Origin: Oscillospiraceae bacterium
Lineage (GTDB): Bacteria > Bacillota > Clostridia > Oscillospirales > JAKOTC01
Assembly (NCBI GenBank): GCA_035353335.1
Contig: DAOPZJ010000023.1
Location: 1-32,264 of the forward strand
Direction of reading: 5' to 3'
DNA: 32,264 nt
Positions 8,757-17,172 of this stretch are shown piece after piece. Every line of letters starts with the position of its first letter. Position 1 is the stretch's first letter. The notes below the pieces were generated by a model, which made no database searches, had not been told where the DNA came from, and was given only the letters and a program-made list of their open reading frames with translations. The translations under genes and the position numbers were made by a program.

Positions 8757-10805
8757 ATGGATATACAAATTATTTTAAACTATGAATCGAGCGAATCGCT
8801 GGCTTTCACTTGGGCGGCCGGTGATGCCGAGATTGATTTCAGAAAAGATTTTTTTGAGGCGGCGAGATGCACGGCATCCTTTGCGGCGCTGGAAGTGAAA
8901 AAGCATCTGGGAAGAACCTTGATCGACGCGGAGATTTCGATCGGGTCGGCAAGGGGAACGGCCGATTATTTTATTGAGCTGAAAACAGACGACGATAAGA
9001 GCGACAGCGCCGAATTTTCCTTGGAACCGCAAAACGACGGTATCGTGATTCGCGGTGCAAGCCGGAAAGGGCTGCTTTACGGGGTTTATGAGTTTTTGCG
9101 TTTGAACGGCTGGAGATGGCACTTGCCGGGGCAGGCCGGAGAAATCGCACCCCCTTATACGGACAAGCCTCAACTGCCGGATAAAAAGAAGGAATATGCT
9201 CCTTCCATGCCGTTAGGCCGAAGTTTTGACCTTGTCTATTTATCCATGGACTCCGTTGAAATGTATTTATGGATGGCCAGGAACAGGATGGATTTGACCA
9301 CCTATCATCCTTTGACGGGTCAGCTTTGCCGCAAACTAGGCATGTCTTTTAAAAACGGCGGACACATTTTCGAGGAGATTTTAAATCCCGACAGAATCAT
9401 GCCTTCCGGTAAAACTCTTTGGCAAGAGCACGAGGATTGGTTCGGGCTCCCTGCCCACGGTGTCCGAACAAAGGAGCTCGCGCAAAAGATTCAATTTTGC
9501 GTTTCGAATGAGGAATTGACCGATTTTCTCGGAGAAGAGATTATAAAGCTCTCGATGGGCATGTGGAAAGAAGCGGACCGGTTGGAAATTTGGGGCTTTG
9601 ACACCTGGGGCAGCAGCTGTCATTGCGACGGGTGCAAAAAGCTGGGCAACGGCTCGGACAGAATGCTGCATTTCCTTTCAAAACTGCGTAATATCGTGGA
9701 TGCGGCGATTCAAAACGGACGGGTTGATCATGCGGTAAAACTGGTGATGTGCGCTTATGAGGGCACTTCCACGATTGAGGCGCCTCTGAATCCGATCCCC
9801 GGGAACTTGACGGCTTCCGGAGATTACTGTGTCTCTTATCCCATCCTCCGCTGTTACGAGCACAATTTTTCCGATCCTTCCTGCTGCAGAAACATCGGCT
9901 ATGACAATGCGCTGAAAAACTGGCTTTCCTTGTCACCCGGAATCCCTCTCATTGTGGGGGAATATTACAACGTGTCAAAATTTGAAGATCTCCCGCTGCT
10001 TTTTACAGACAGAATCGCAAACGACATCCCGTATTTTCACGCGCTCGGTGTCAGCGGCATGACTTATATGCACGTCCCGATGGTGAATTGGGGAATGAGG
10101 ACGCTGACGCAGCTCTTATACGCCCAGATGAGTTGGGATGTGAACACGGATGTAAATACATTTTTAAACGAATACTTTACCCTGAGATACGGGCCGTATG
10201 CGCAAAAAGCCCGTGAGGTATATCGTCTGACCGAAGAGGCCTGGGCGCTCAGCGCAAGCTGGCGCGCCTGGGGAGACGGAAGCGTGCTGACGCAGCTGCA
10301 AAAATGGGACGGCAAAACGCCGGAAAAGCCGCTCCGGGTGGATGTTCACTTCGAGAACCCGGAGGGCGCAATCAGGAGCGGACAACACTCCGTCCGGCTT
10401 CTGCGCAGAGCGATGGACATTCTCAATTCTTCAATACGGGAAGCACAGGCAGATTCGCGTATATATTCGAATACAACAGCCGTGAATCCCATTGAACAGC
10501 GGCAGTTGGAAGTGCGCGGTTCCTATGAAAAGAATCTTTCGGAAGACAGGCGGCTGCTGCGTTACGGGCTGGACACCATGGAGATCATGACCCGTCTTGT
10601 GCAGTACCATAACGCCCTTTATCGGAAGGACGGGGAAAAGGCCTCGAAGTTGTGGCGTAGCATTGCAAAACTGGCGGATAAGATGGATTTATACTATATT
10701 CCGATCGGATACGATTGGCCGGGACCGGGGTTGGAAAGCATCGATGCACTGACCAGAACGCAGACCCGCACGCTGATCAGCCGGATCAGGAACAACTGGG
10801 CTTAA
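8757..10805 (+). CDS. DUF4838 family protein, alpha-glucuronidase-like putative glycoside hydrolase
   Basis: The 682-residue product has an N-terminal alpha/beta domain (~1-130) of the kind that precedes GH67/GH20-type barrels, ending in KGLLYGVYEFLRLNGWRW. A barrel follows with the DUF4838 hallmark CHCDGC (Cys288, Cys290, Cys293), which probably binds a metal or forms a structural knuckle. The C-terminal ~150 residues are helical. The start at 8757 is preferred: GGAGG at 8744-8748 lies 8 nt upstream, while the ATG at 8742 overlaps that site. It lacks a signal peptide. Together with the preceding CE15-like esterase it suggests release of uronic acids from an imported oligosaccharide. The exact substrate is not known for this family. 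Its stop codon overlaps the stop of the convergent gene (TTAA at 10802-10805). Confidence 0.75.
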   Translation: MDIQIILNYESSESLAFTWAAGDAEIDFRKDFFEAARCTASFAALEVKKHLGRTLIDAEISIGSARGTADYFIELKTDDDKSDSAEFSLEPQNDGIVIRGASRKGLLYGVYEFLRLNGWRWHLPGQAGEIAPPYTDKPQLPDKKKEYAPSMPLGRSFDLVYLSMDSVEMYLWMARNRMDLTTYHPLTGQLCRKLGMSFKNGGHIFEEILNPDRIMPSGKTLWQEHEDWFGLPAHGVRTKELAQKIQFCVSNEELTDFLGEEIIKLSMGMWKEADRLEIWGFDTWGSSCHCDGCKKLGNGSDRMLHFLSKLRNIVDAAIQNGRVDHAVKLVMCAYEGTSTIEAPLNPIPGNLTASGDYCVSYPILRCYEHNFSDPSCCRNIGYDNALKNWLSLSPGIPLIVGEYYNVSKFEDLPLLFTDRIANDIPYFHALGVSGMTYMHVPMVNWGMRTLTQLLYAQMSWDVNTDVNTFLNEYFTLRYGPYAQKAREVYRLTEEAWALSASWRAWGDGSVLTQLQKWDGKTPEKPLRVDVHFENPEGAIRSGQHSVRLLRRAMDILNSSIREAQADSRIYSNTTAVNPIEQRQLEVRGSYEKNLSEDRRLLRYGLDTMEIMTRLVQYHNALYRKDGEKASKLWRSIAKLADKMDLYYIPIGYDWPGPGLESIDALTRTQTRTLISRIRNNWA

Positions 10806-12688
10806 TGCGGGATTTCGGTTGTGGCCGGGTGGCAGGTTTTGTTTTCGCAGACGTAATAAGTGGTCTTTCCGTCGACCTCGGGGTAGATGCGGTCGGTTGA
10901 CAGCCGGAACGCCCAATCGGAAGGGATACGAAGCCCGGCGAGATCAACCGGGGTTTTCAGGCGGCAGACCACTTTTTTCACCGGCAGCAGAGACCAGAGA
11001 TAAAATGCATTTCCCATCGGATAAGAAGCTGCTTCACCGCTCATGAAGCGGTCTTGTTTTTCGGCTCTTTCCGGCATCTTGTCATCTCCTGTCAGCAGAG
11101 CAAGCCGCGATAAATTATACGCCATTACCGAGTTGCCCGAGGGCAACGCGCCGTCCCAGGTCTCCTTGGGGCGGGCGAAAAGCGCTTCGTTGTGCGCGCC
11201 GGAGAAGAAAAATCCGTTGTTTTTCCCGTCCCAAAACAAATCCCAAGTCCGGTCCGCCAATTCGGCGGCGCGGTCGAGATAGTGATCGTTGAGCGTCGCC
11301 TGATGCATTTGAATCAGAGCGAAAATCAGAAAAGCGTAATCATCCAGAAAGCCGGGGCCGATGCGCCTGCCGTCGGTAGCGCCGGAAAAAAGCGTGCCGT
11401 TTTCGGATAAATTTTGCTCGATATATTCAATCGTTTTCTGTGCGGTTTTCTTGTATTCTTCTGATTTCAGAATCCGCGCCGCCATTGCATATGCGGCGGC
11501 GGTCAGCGCGTTCCATGCGGTCAGAATCTTGACATCGGTGCGCGGCGCGGGTCGTTTTTTGCGGTATTTATATACGGACTGTAATAATCCGTCGATTTTA
11601 TCCGGTTCGAGAGAGGATTCCAGCAGGTTCGGGACGCTCTTGCCCTCGAAATTGCCCTCGGGGGAGATGCCGTAGCGGCGGCAAAATTTGATTCCCTCGG
11701 CTTCGCCCAAAAGCAGCTTGAGTTCATCCGGCGTGAAGACGTAAAATTTCCCTTCGACGCCCTCGGAATCGGCGTCCTGCGCTGAGAAAAACCCGCCGTC
11801 GGGCGCGGCCATTTCATGTTCAAGCCAGTAAAAAATCCGCTCGGCGATATCTCGCCAGAGTTCTTTTCGGGTCTTCTCGAAACCTGTCAGATAGGCCATC
11901 GCAAGCAGGGCATTATCGTAGAGCATCTTTTCAAAATGCGGGATCAACCAGCGGCGGTCGGTGGAATAGCGCGAAAAGCCGCCGCCGATGTGGTCGAATA
12001 TGCCGCCTCGAAACATCGAGTCAAGCGTCTTTTCGGCCATCTCAGGTGCGGTTGCGAGTAAAAACAACAAATTGTGCGGCGTCGGGAATTTCGGCGCACT
12101 GCCGAATCCGCCGTATGCCGTATCGAAATTGTTTTCATATTCGGAAACGGCTTTTTCAATCAATGTTTTTGATTTAACGGACCGGTTGACCGTCTTTTGG
12201 TCGACCGCTTTGGCAATCTCCTGTCCGTTTTCCGAAAGGGACTCGCGGTCATATTTCCATGCCTTTGAAACGGATTCGAGAATCTGAATAAATGAGTCCT
12301 TGGGGAAATAGGTCCCCGCGAAAAAGGGGATTTTGTCCGCGCCCATGAATATGCTCATCGGCCAGCCGCCGTTTCCGGTCATTGCCTGACAGGCGCGCAT
12401 ATAAACCCCGTCGACGTCGGGCCGCTCCTCACGGTCGACTTTGACACTGACGAAAGAGTCATTTAAGATTTCTGCGACCGTCTCGTCTTCAAAGCTCTCG
12501 CGTGCCATCACATGGCACCAGTGGCAGGCCGAATAGCCGACGGATAAAAAAATGGGTTTGTCCTCGGCCTTGGCTTTTGCAAATGCTTCTTCGCCCCACG
12601 GATACCAGTTCACAGGGTTATGGGCGTGTTCGAGCAGATAGGGGGAAGTTTCGCGGATTAAACGATTCGTTGTTTGCTGACCGAGCAT
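10802..12688 (-). CDS. yyaL: YyaL/DUF255 thioredoxin-domain protein (SSP411/spermatogenesis-associated protein 20 family)
   Basis: The opening TNRLIRETSPYLLEHAHNPV, then NWYPWG, and the redox-like motif SACHWCHVM (Cys55, Cys58) identify the DUF255 thioredoxin-like domain (about residues 5-165). It is followed by an (alpha/alpha)6 barrel resembling N-acyl-glucosamine epimerases and glycosidases. Function is unresolved in bacteria; the fold suggests a redox-linked or carbohydrate-related activity. At 628 residues it is slightly shorter than many homologues but looks complete. The start could be ATG at 12688 or GTG at 12700; the GGAG upstream is 13 nt from the ATG and only 1 nt from the GTG, so ATG is preferred but not certain. 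It is the last gene of a minus-strand group; the preceding gene ends 55 nt upstream. Confidence 0.87.
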   Translation of the reverse strand: MLGQQTTNRLIRETSPYLLEHAHNPVNWYPWGEEAFAKAKAEDKPIFLSVGYSACHWCHVMARESFEDETVAEILNDSFVSVKVDREERPDVDGVYMRACQAMTGNGGWPMSIFMGADKIPFFAGTYFPKDSFIQILESVSKAWKYDRESLSENGQEIAKAVDQKTVNRSVKSKTLIEKAVSEYENNFDTAYGGFGSAPKFPTPHNLLFLLATAPEMAEKTLDSMFRGGIFDHIGGGFSRYSTDRRWLIPHFEKMLYDNALLAMAYLTGFEKTRKELWRDIAERIFYWLEHEMAAPDGGFFSAQDADSEGVEGKFYVFTPDELKLLLGEAEGIKFCRRYGISPEGNFEGKSVPNLLESSLEPDKIDGLLQSVYKYRKKRPAPRTDVKILTAWNALTAAAYAMAARILKSEEYKKTAQKTIEYIEQNLSENGTLFSGATDGRRIGPGFLDDYAFLIFALIQMHQATLNDHYLDRAAELADRTWDLFWDGKNNGFFFSGAHNEALFARPKETWDGALPSGNSVMAYNLSRLALLTGDDKMPERAEKQDRFMSGEAASYPMGNAFYLWSLLPVKKVVCRLKTPVDLAGLRIPSDWAFRLSTDRIYPEVDGKTTYYVCENKTCHPATTEIPH

Positions 12689-12721
12689 AATGTTTTTCAC
12701 ACTCCGGCAAAAGATACTTTT

Positions 12722-12739
12722 ATCATACCCGCCGGGTAT
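12722..12739 (-). promoter_or_regulatory. Palindrome overlapping a possible -10 before yyaL
   Basis: ATACCCG-C-CGGGTAT (12725-12739) is a perfect 7-bp inverted repeat, and its edge overlaps TATGAT read on the minus strand (12722-12727). No good -35 is visible, so this may be an operator, a hairpin, or chance. Confidence 0.3.
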
Positions 12740-12743
12740 TCGA

Positions 12744-13148
12744 TTATCCTTTTAAAGCCGGCAGGGTCAGAACAAACGAGACTGCAAAGCAGCAAAACGT
12801 GAGGATGAATGCGGCTAACATTCCGTATTGCATCAGGGGGTTCACGGAACCCTGCGGTTCGACCAGCTGAGTGACAGTCCTCGCGCCCCAGAGAATGCAG
12901 GAGAGCGCGAGCATCACGGCAAGCGCCTGTTTATTCGGCAGTGCATAGAGAAAAACCAAATTAACGGCTCCGAATAAGACGAGACACAGCGAAAAAAGCA
13001 GATTGACGGCGCGTACCGCTAGCACCAGTTCGGTTGCCGACGGTATGATATAGCTGTACCACTTGAATGATGACGGCACCGTAAAATGCCAAATGCCGAA
13101 TCCGACGGTCACGATGCTGCCGAATGTGGTGAAAATTTTAATCAGCAA
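12744..13148 (-). CDS. Small four-helix membrane protein, function unknown
   Basis: The 134-residue product consists almost entirely of four hydrophobic segments (about residues 5-25, 41-70, 75-96 and 108-131), so it is an integral membrane protein. I do not recognise a named family; it resembles the many small DoxX-like or DUF-type membrane proteins of bacteria only in general character. The start is a TTG with GGAGG 9 nt upstream (GGAGGAATTGAATTTTG on the minus strand). It lies 22 nt downstream of the D-psicose 3-epimerase stop and is likely cotranscribed with it. Confidence 0.75.
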   Translation of the reverse strand: MLIKIFTTFGSIVTVGFGIWHFTVPSSFKWYSYIIPSATELVLAVRAVNLLFSLCLVLFGAVNLVFLYALPNKQALAVMLALSCILWGARTVTQLVEPQGSVNPLMQYGMLAAFILTFCCFAVSFVLTLPALKG

Positions 13149-13169
13149 AATTCAATTCCTCCGATATAT

Positions 13170-14039
13170 TTATTGAAACAATTTCCGTAAAAACGTCACC
13201 GAGTCGGCGGCGGCACAGTCGAGGTCTGCAAGCGTTGCGCCTTCGGAGATGTCGCGCCAGATGGAAATATCTTTTCCGACCTGACCGCCCGGCAGTACGA
13301 AAGGCTCCATCACGACATTGCCGGTATAGCTGATCTTTTTAAGGGCTTTTCCGATTTCCGACCACGGCATGCGGCCTTTTTCAAACGGCGGTTTGCGGTT
13401 GGCTTCGCCGACATGAAAATGACCGAGCAAGTTTCCGGCAAGCTCAATAGCACCGGTAAACGAATCCTCCTCAATGTTCATATGAAACGTATCGAGCATG
13501 ACCTTGACATTCGGTTTATCGACGGCTTTGACATAGTCGACGGCCTCGCTTGCGGTGTTGAGCAGATAGCCCTCGAAGCGGTTGAGGGCTTCCATATTCA
13601 ATGTGATGCCGTGGTTTGCCGCCATGTCGGCAAGGCGTTTCATACTCTTGACACTGCGCTCGAAATCGCCGGATTTATCGAGTTCACCCGAAAAGTTGAC
13701 GGGCCAGTAGGAATACAGCGCACCGCCGATGGAACCGATCCCGGCTTTCTCCATCTTTTGAAACATATCGGCATAAAAAGCAAACGCCTTTTCGACGGCT
13801 GCCGTATCTTTCGAGGCGAAGTTGTGCTCGGGGCGAGGGCCGTAGCCGCCGGTCAGGGTGATGCCGTTCGCCTCGGAGACGCGGCGCAGCTCGTCAAAAA
13901 AAGAATTGTTTTCAAGATGGAAGTTGCCGCAGGCGACTTCGAGGATGTCAAAACCGAGCCGCTTGACTTTTTCGATATAAGGGACGAAATTACCGCCCCA
14001 TTCATGCTCCCAGTAGGCATAATAAATTCCGAATTTCAT
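13170..14039 (-). CDS. dpe: D-psicose (D-allulose) 3-epimerase, sugar isomerase/epimerase TIM barrel
   Basis: It interconverts D-fructose and D-psicose or related ketoses at C3. The sequence follows the known Agrobacterium and Clostridium enzymes closely: the opening MKFGIYYAYWEHEW, GGALYSYWPVNFS, VKVMLDTFHMNIEEDSF, and GHFHVGEANR. The metal ligands are all present: Glu150, Asp183, His209 and Glu245. Length 289 is typical. The start codon overlaps the stop of the upstream CYTH-domain gene in an ATGA arrangement and has GGAGG 5 nt upstream, so translation is likely coupled. D-tagatose 3-epimerase is the closest alternative label within this family; metal cofactor (Mn or Co) is known for relatives but not determined by sequence here. 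Confidence 0.93.
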   Translation of the reverse strand: MKFGIYYAYWEHEWGGNFVPYIEKVKRLGFDILEVACGNFHLENNSFFDELRRVSEANGITLTGGYGPRPEHNFASKDTAAVEKAFAFYADMFQKMEKAGIGSIGGALYSYWPVNFSGELDKSGDFERSVKSMKRLADMAANHGITLNMEALNRFEGYLLNTASEAVDYVKAVDKPNVKVMLDTFHMNIEEDSFTGAIELAGNLLGHFHVGEANRKPPFEKGRMPWSEIGKALKKISYTGNVVMEPFVLPGGQVGKDISIWRDISEGATLADLDCAAADSVTFLRKLFQ

Positions 14040-14647
14040 ACGTTCCTCCCGTTTGTTTCTCTTAGAATTTTATTTAACGCAGCTTCCGCTTTTTTGACAA
14101 AGAAGTCGCTTTGGTCGATCGGCAAGTGCAGAGAAAGCAGTTTTTGTTTCAGCTTTTCGATGGTATCCAAATCACTGTTGTCGGGTTCGGTCTCGATTTC
14201 GATGAGTTTGTCCCCGCCGTGAATATCTTTGACAGCCAGTTCAAAGCCGTTTTTTTCATAGACGATGTCGTCCTCGACGATGCGCATGAGTTCCCGATAT
14301 CCCAGTGCCGAGAGCAGTTTTTTGGCATTTTCTGTATTTAAGATTTCGCAGTTGACTGCGGTCTGGTGTAAAATCTCGCCTGATGAGTTGAATTCTTTGG
14401 TTTTATAAGTAAGCCGTCTGGTGATTCGGTTTTTTACGGGATCGCGGATTTCCCGAACCAACACGGATTTGGATAAAATCTCTCTGGCGGTTATGTCCTT
14501 TATATTCAAAGCATTAGGAATGAAATAGAAATCATCGAGAGTGAAGCGGTCGGAAGGGGAGAAACCCTTGCTTTCCAACAGCGCATAAAATTCCGGCAGT
14601 TCACAAGTGACTTTTACGGTGATCTCGTTGCTCTCCTTGGTACTCAT
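14036..14647 (-). CDS. CYTH-domain protein (class IV adenylate cyclase / triphosphatase-like)
   Basis: This 203-residue protein has the CYTH tunnel-fold pattern: an N-terminal EITVKV strand, paired basic strands (RRLTYKTKEF), and the acidic strand LIEIETEP. CYTH proteins bind triphosphate groups and act as adenylate cyclases, thiamine triphosphatases or tripolyphosphatases. The signature ExExK appears as E8-I-T10-V-K12, so the middle acidic residue, which normally helps bind metal, is missing; the function may be altered. The start at 14647 has GGAGG 11 nt upstream. It is the first gene of a minus-strand group and overlaps the epimerase gene by 4 nt. Confidence 0.7.
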   Translation of the reverse strand: MSTKESNEITVKVTCELPEFYALLESKGFSPSDRFTLDDFYFIPNALNIKDITAREILSKSVLVREIRDPVKNRITRRLTYKTKEFNSSGEILHQTAVNCEILNTENAKKLLSALGYRELMRIVEDDIVYEKNGFELAVKDIHGGDKLIEIETEPDNSDLDTIEKLKQKLLSLHLPIDQSDFFVKKAEAALNKILRETNGRNV

Positions 14648-14680
14648 CAGTTTATTTTCCTCCTGCCCGTTATCACATTT

Positions 14681-14709
14681 ATTATAGCGTTTCCGCTATA
14701 AAAAGAAAA
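14681..14709 (-). promoter_or_regulatory. Candidate promoter with overlapping hairpin for the CYTH-epimerase group
   Basis: On the minus strand, TATAAT lies at 14686-14681; the best -35 at 17 nt (TTTTCT, 14709-14704) is poor. A perfect inverted repeat TATAGCG-GAAA-CGCTATA (14683-14700) covers the -10 and spacer and could be an operator. Confidence 0.45.
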
Positions 14710-14721
14710 GGGATTATTGAA

Positions 14722-14759
14722 ATAACAAAAGCCGCCCGCGTGATGAATGCAGGCGGCTT
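14722..14759 (-). terminator. Rho-independent terminator of the metal ATPase operon
   Basis: Read on the minus strand, AAGCCGCC(T)GC pairs with GC(G)GGCGGCTT around a 9-nt loop and is followed by TTTTGTTATTT. It is downstream of the P-type ATPase, on the far side of a repeat remnant. Confidence 0.7.
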
Positions 14760-14784
14760 GTATGAATATCGCTTAGCGGTACCG

Positions 14785-14868
14785 AGATCCTTCGACGGCG
14801 CTCGAATTGTTTATTGCCAATCCGGGTATGCTTGCTGCCGGGCTTCGCTCAGGATGACACCGGTTTCG
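14785..14868. repeat. Dispersed REP-like repeat, copy 2 (diverged or split)
   Basis: GAGATCCTTCGACGGCGCTCG at the left and GGGCTTCGCTCAGGATGACA at the right match the two ends of the repeat seen at 1061 and 31542, but about 45 nt lie between them here. It sits in the gap 14760-14877 after the ATPase gene. Confidence 0.55.
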
Positions 14869-14877
14869 GGTTACCGG

Positions 14878-16722
14878 TTAAAATTTATTTTTCATCGCCC
14901 GCAGAGCGTTCAGGACAGCCAACAGCGCGACGCCCACGTCTGCGAAGACGGCTTCCCACAGATTGGCCACGCCGAGAGCGCCGAGCAGGAGCACGATTCC
15001 TTTCACACCGAGCGCAAAAATAATGTTCTGCTTGACGATGGAAAGGGTTTTGCGGGAGATTTTGACGGCCTGCGCGATTTTTTCGGGGTTGTCGTCCATC
15101 AACACGACGTCGGCGGCTTCGATGGCGGCGTCGGAACCCAGCGCGCCCATTGCGATGCCGACATCGGCGCGTTTGAGCACCGGCGCATCGTTGATGCCGT
15201 CACCGACAAAGGCCAAACTGCCTTTTTTGCTCTTTTCATCCATCAACCGCTCAACTTGGGTGACTTTATCGGCGGGCAGCAGTTCGGCGTGAACCTCATC
15301 AAGCCCGAGCTTTTCGGCCACATCTTTGCCGACGGCTTCCCGGTCGCCGGTCAGCATCACGGTTTTTCGGGCACCGAGGTTTTTAAGCGCGGATATCGCC
15401 GCTTTGGACTGGGGCTTGATTTCGTCGGCGATCACAATATGTCCCATATATTCGCCGCTGTCGGCGACATGGATGATCGTACCCTGATTTTCGCAGGATT
15501 TCCACTGTGCGCCGGCTTGTTCCATCAGCGCGCAGTTTCCGGCATAGATGGTTCTGCCGTCCACGATGGCTTTAATACCCCGCCCGGCGATTTCTTCAAC
15601 ACCGGTGATGCGGTTCTTGTCGATGGCGCGCGCGTAGGCGCTCTTGAGGGAAACCGAGATCGGGTGGTCGGAATAACTCTCGGCCATCGCCGCGATCTCA
15701 AGCAATCTCTCCTCCGAGATGATCTCGGGGTGAATGGCCTGCACGGTAAAAACGCCTTTTGTCAGGGTGCCGGTCTTGTCAAAAACGACGGTGTCGATTT
15801 TCGAAATCGCCTCGAGATAGTTCGAACCCTTGACCAAAATTCCGCGTTTTGACGCGCCGCCGATGCCGCCGAAGAAAGACAGCGGCACCGAGATGACGAG
15901 TGCGCAAGGGCAGGAGATCACAAGGAAAATCAGCGCGCGGCGGATCCAGTCAATCCACTCGCCGGTGATGAGCGAGGGCACGACCGCAAGCAGCAGTGCT
16001 GCGATGACGACAATCGGAGTATAGACCCGGGAAAACCGGGTGATAAACTTTTCGCTTCTGGTTTTTCCGCTCTCGGCGTTTTCGACGAGGTTGAGGATTT
16101 TTGCGACCGCCGATTCGCCGAAGGTGCCGGTTGTGCGGATATGCAGCAGGCCCGAAAGGTTGACACAGCCGGCGTAGACGCCGTCGCCCTCCCGCACGTC
16201 GCGCGGCAGACTCTCACCGGTAAGCGCGGTGGTGTTGAGCGAGGAACTCCCCTCGGTGACAACGCCGTCGATCGGGATTTTTTCGCCGGGCTTGACCACG
16301 AGGATTGTGCCGGCTTCGACCGTATCGGGCGCGACTTGTTTCAGCTCGCCGTTTTGTTCGAGGTTCGCATATTCGGGGCGGATGTCCATCAGTTCGCCGA
16401 TGGACGCGCGGCTTCTGCCGACAGCCAAATCTTGAAAAAATTCACCTACTTGATTAAAGAGCATGACAGCCGCCGCTTCGGGATATTCGCCGATGGCGAA
16501 CGCTCCTGCGGTGGCGAGGGTCATGAGAAAATTTTCGTCGAAGATCTCACCGTGCAGGATGTTTTTAACCGCTTTCCAGACGATGTCGCAGCCGGAGATC
16601 AGATAAGCTGCGATACATAAAATTAACTCAATTGTTTCGGGGAGAGAAAATATAAAAGCGACGCCCAATAAAACAGCGCCGATCATTATTCGTATTAAAA
16701 CAAATTTCTGTTCTTTTTCCAT
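14878..16722 (-). CDS. cadA: Heavy-metal P1B-type ATPase (Zn2+/Cd2+/Pb2+ type)
   Basis: This pump exports soft divalent metals using ATP. The metal-binding membrane motif CPC is at 271-273, the phosphorylated Asp315 is in DKTGTLTKG, the conserved HP pair is at 353-354 (SDHPISVS), the actuator TGES motif is at 168-171, and the hinge GDGINDAPVL is present. The 614 residues start directly at the first membrane helices: the usual N-terminal cysteine-rich metal-binding domain is absent, which is common in shorter members. The start has AAGGAT 8 nt upstream. The gene follows the ArsR/CadC-like regulator by 21 nt and is almost certainly in its operon. The CPC motif plus a CadC-like sensor argues for Cd/Zn/Pb rather than Cu, but the ion is inferred. 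Confidence 0.93.
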   Translation of the reverse strand: MEKEQKFVLIRIMIGAVLLGVAFIFSLPETIELILCIAAYLISGCDIVWKAVKNILHGEIFDENFLMTLATAGAFAIGEYPEAAAVMLFNQVGEFFQDLAVGRSRASIGELMDIRPEYANLEQNGELKQVAPDTVEAGTILVVKPGEKIPIDGVVTEGSSSLNTTALTGESLPRDVREGDGVYAGCVNLSGLLHIRTTGTFGESAVAKILNLVENAESGKTRSEKFITRFSRVYTPIVVIAALLLAVVPSLITGEWIDWIRRALIFLVISCPCALVISVPLSFFGGIGGASKRGILVKGSNYLEAISKIDTVVFDKTGTLTKGVFTVQAIHPEIISEERLLEIAAMAESYSDHPISVSLKSAYARAIDKNRITGVEEIAGRGIKAIVDGRTIYAGNCALMEQAGAQWKSCENQGTIIHVADSGEYMGHIVIADEIKPQSKAAISALKNLGARKTVMLTGDREAVGKDVAEKLGLDEVHAELLPADKVTQVERLMDEKSKKGSLAFVGDGINDAPVLKRADVGIAMGALGSDAAIEAADVVLMDDNPEKIAQAVKISRKTLSIVKQNIIFALGVKGIVLLLGALGVANLWEAVFADVGVALLAVLNALRAMKNKF

Positions 16723-16743
16723 TGTTTTTATCCTTATGATTTT

Positions 16744-17100
16744 TTATTCATTTATGTGTTCGAGACCGGTCTCGGCAATATTTTTAACATGGCCGTCCGC
16801 GAGAGAATAATACGCTTCTTTGCCGTCCTTGCGGAAACGGATGAGATCTGCTTTTCGCAAAACAGCCAGTTGGTGAGAGACCGCCGATTTGCTCATGCTC
16901 AAGATGTTGGCAAGGTCGCAGACGCAGAGCTCGTGTTGGCCGAGCGCCCATAAAATTCTCATGCGCGTGACGTCGCCGAAGACCTTGAAAAAGTCCGCAA
17001 GTCGGTCGAATACTGTCGGGTCGAGCATCTGCCGGTTGACTTCGGTCACAATATCGCCGTGGACGGTATTACAGTCACAGATAAACTCATTTTTAGACAT
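16744..17100 (-). CDS. cadC: ArsR/SmtB-family metal-sensing repressor, CadC-like
   Basis: The 118-residue winged-helix protein should repress its own operon until metal binds. DNA-binding helices are in LANILSMSKSAVSHQLAVLR. Two metal-site types are visible: the CadC-like alpha3N site with Cys8 and Cys10 in ICDCN plus Cys59 and Cys61 in ELCVCDL, and an alpha5 site with Asp102, His104, His115 and Glu118, matching the SmtB spacing. The start at 17100 is chosen because AAGGAG precedes it by 7 nt; the longer frame to 17142 would encode a leader without a ribosome site. It is followed by the metal ATPase. The inverted repeats at 17145-17164 and 17178-17197 are its likely operators. Confidence 0.9.
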   Translation of the reverse strand: MSKNEFICDCNTVHGDIVTEVNRQMLDPTVFDRLADFFKVFGDVTRMRILWALGQHELCVCDLANILSMSKSAVSHQLAVLRKADLIRFRKDGKEAYYSLADGHVKNIAETGLEHINE

Positions 17101-17144
17101 AAGTAACTCCTTTCCGTTATAGTGATATATACATTCGGTCAAAT

Positions 17145-17164
17145 GGTTGAATAATTATTCAACC
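17145..17164. promoter_or_regulatory. ArsR/CadC operator 1 (perfect 20-bp palindrome)
   Basis: GGTTGAATAA followed by its exact reverse complement. It sits about where transcription would begin on the minus strand and resembles TTGAATA...TATTCAA operators of ArsR-family metal sensors. Confidence 0.75.
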
Positions 17165-17172
17165 GTAATGAC

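Noticed and set aside
14740..15852. 370-codon plus-strand frame opposite the metal ATPase
   Set aside because: Shadow frame; the minus strand encodes intact P-type ATPase motifs throughout.
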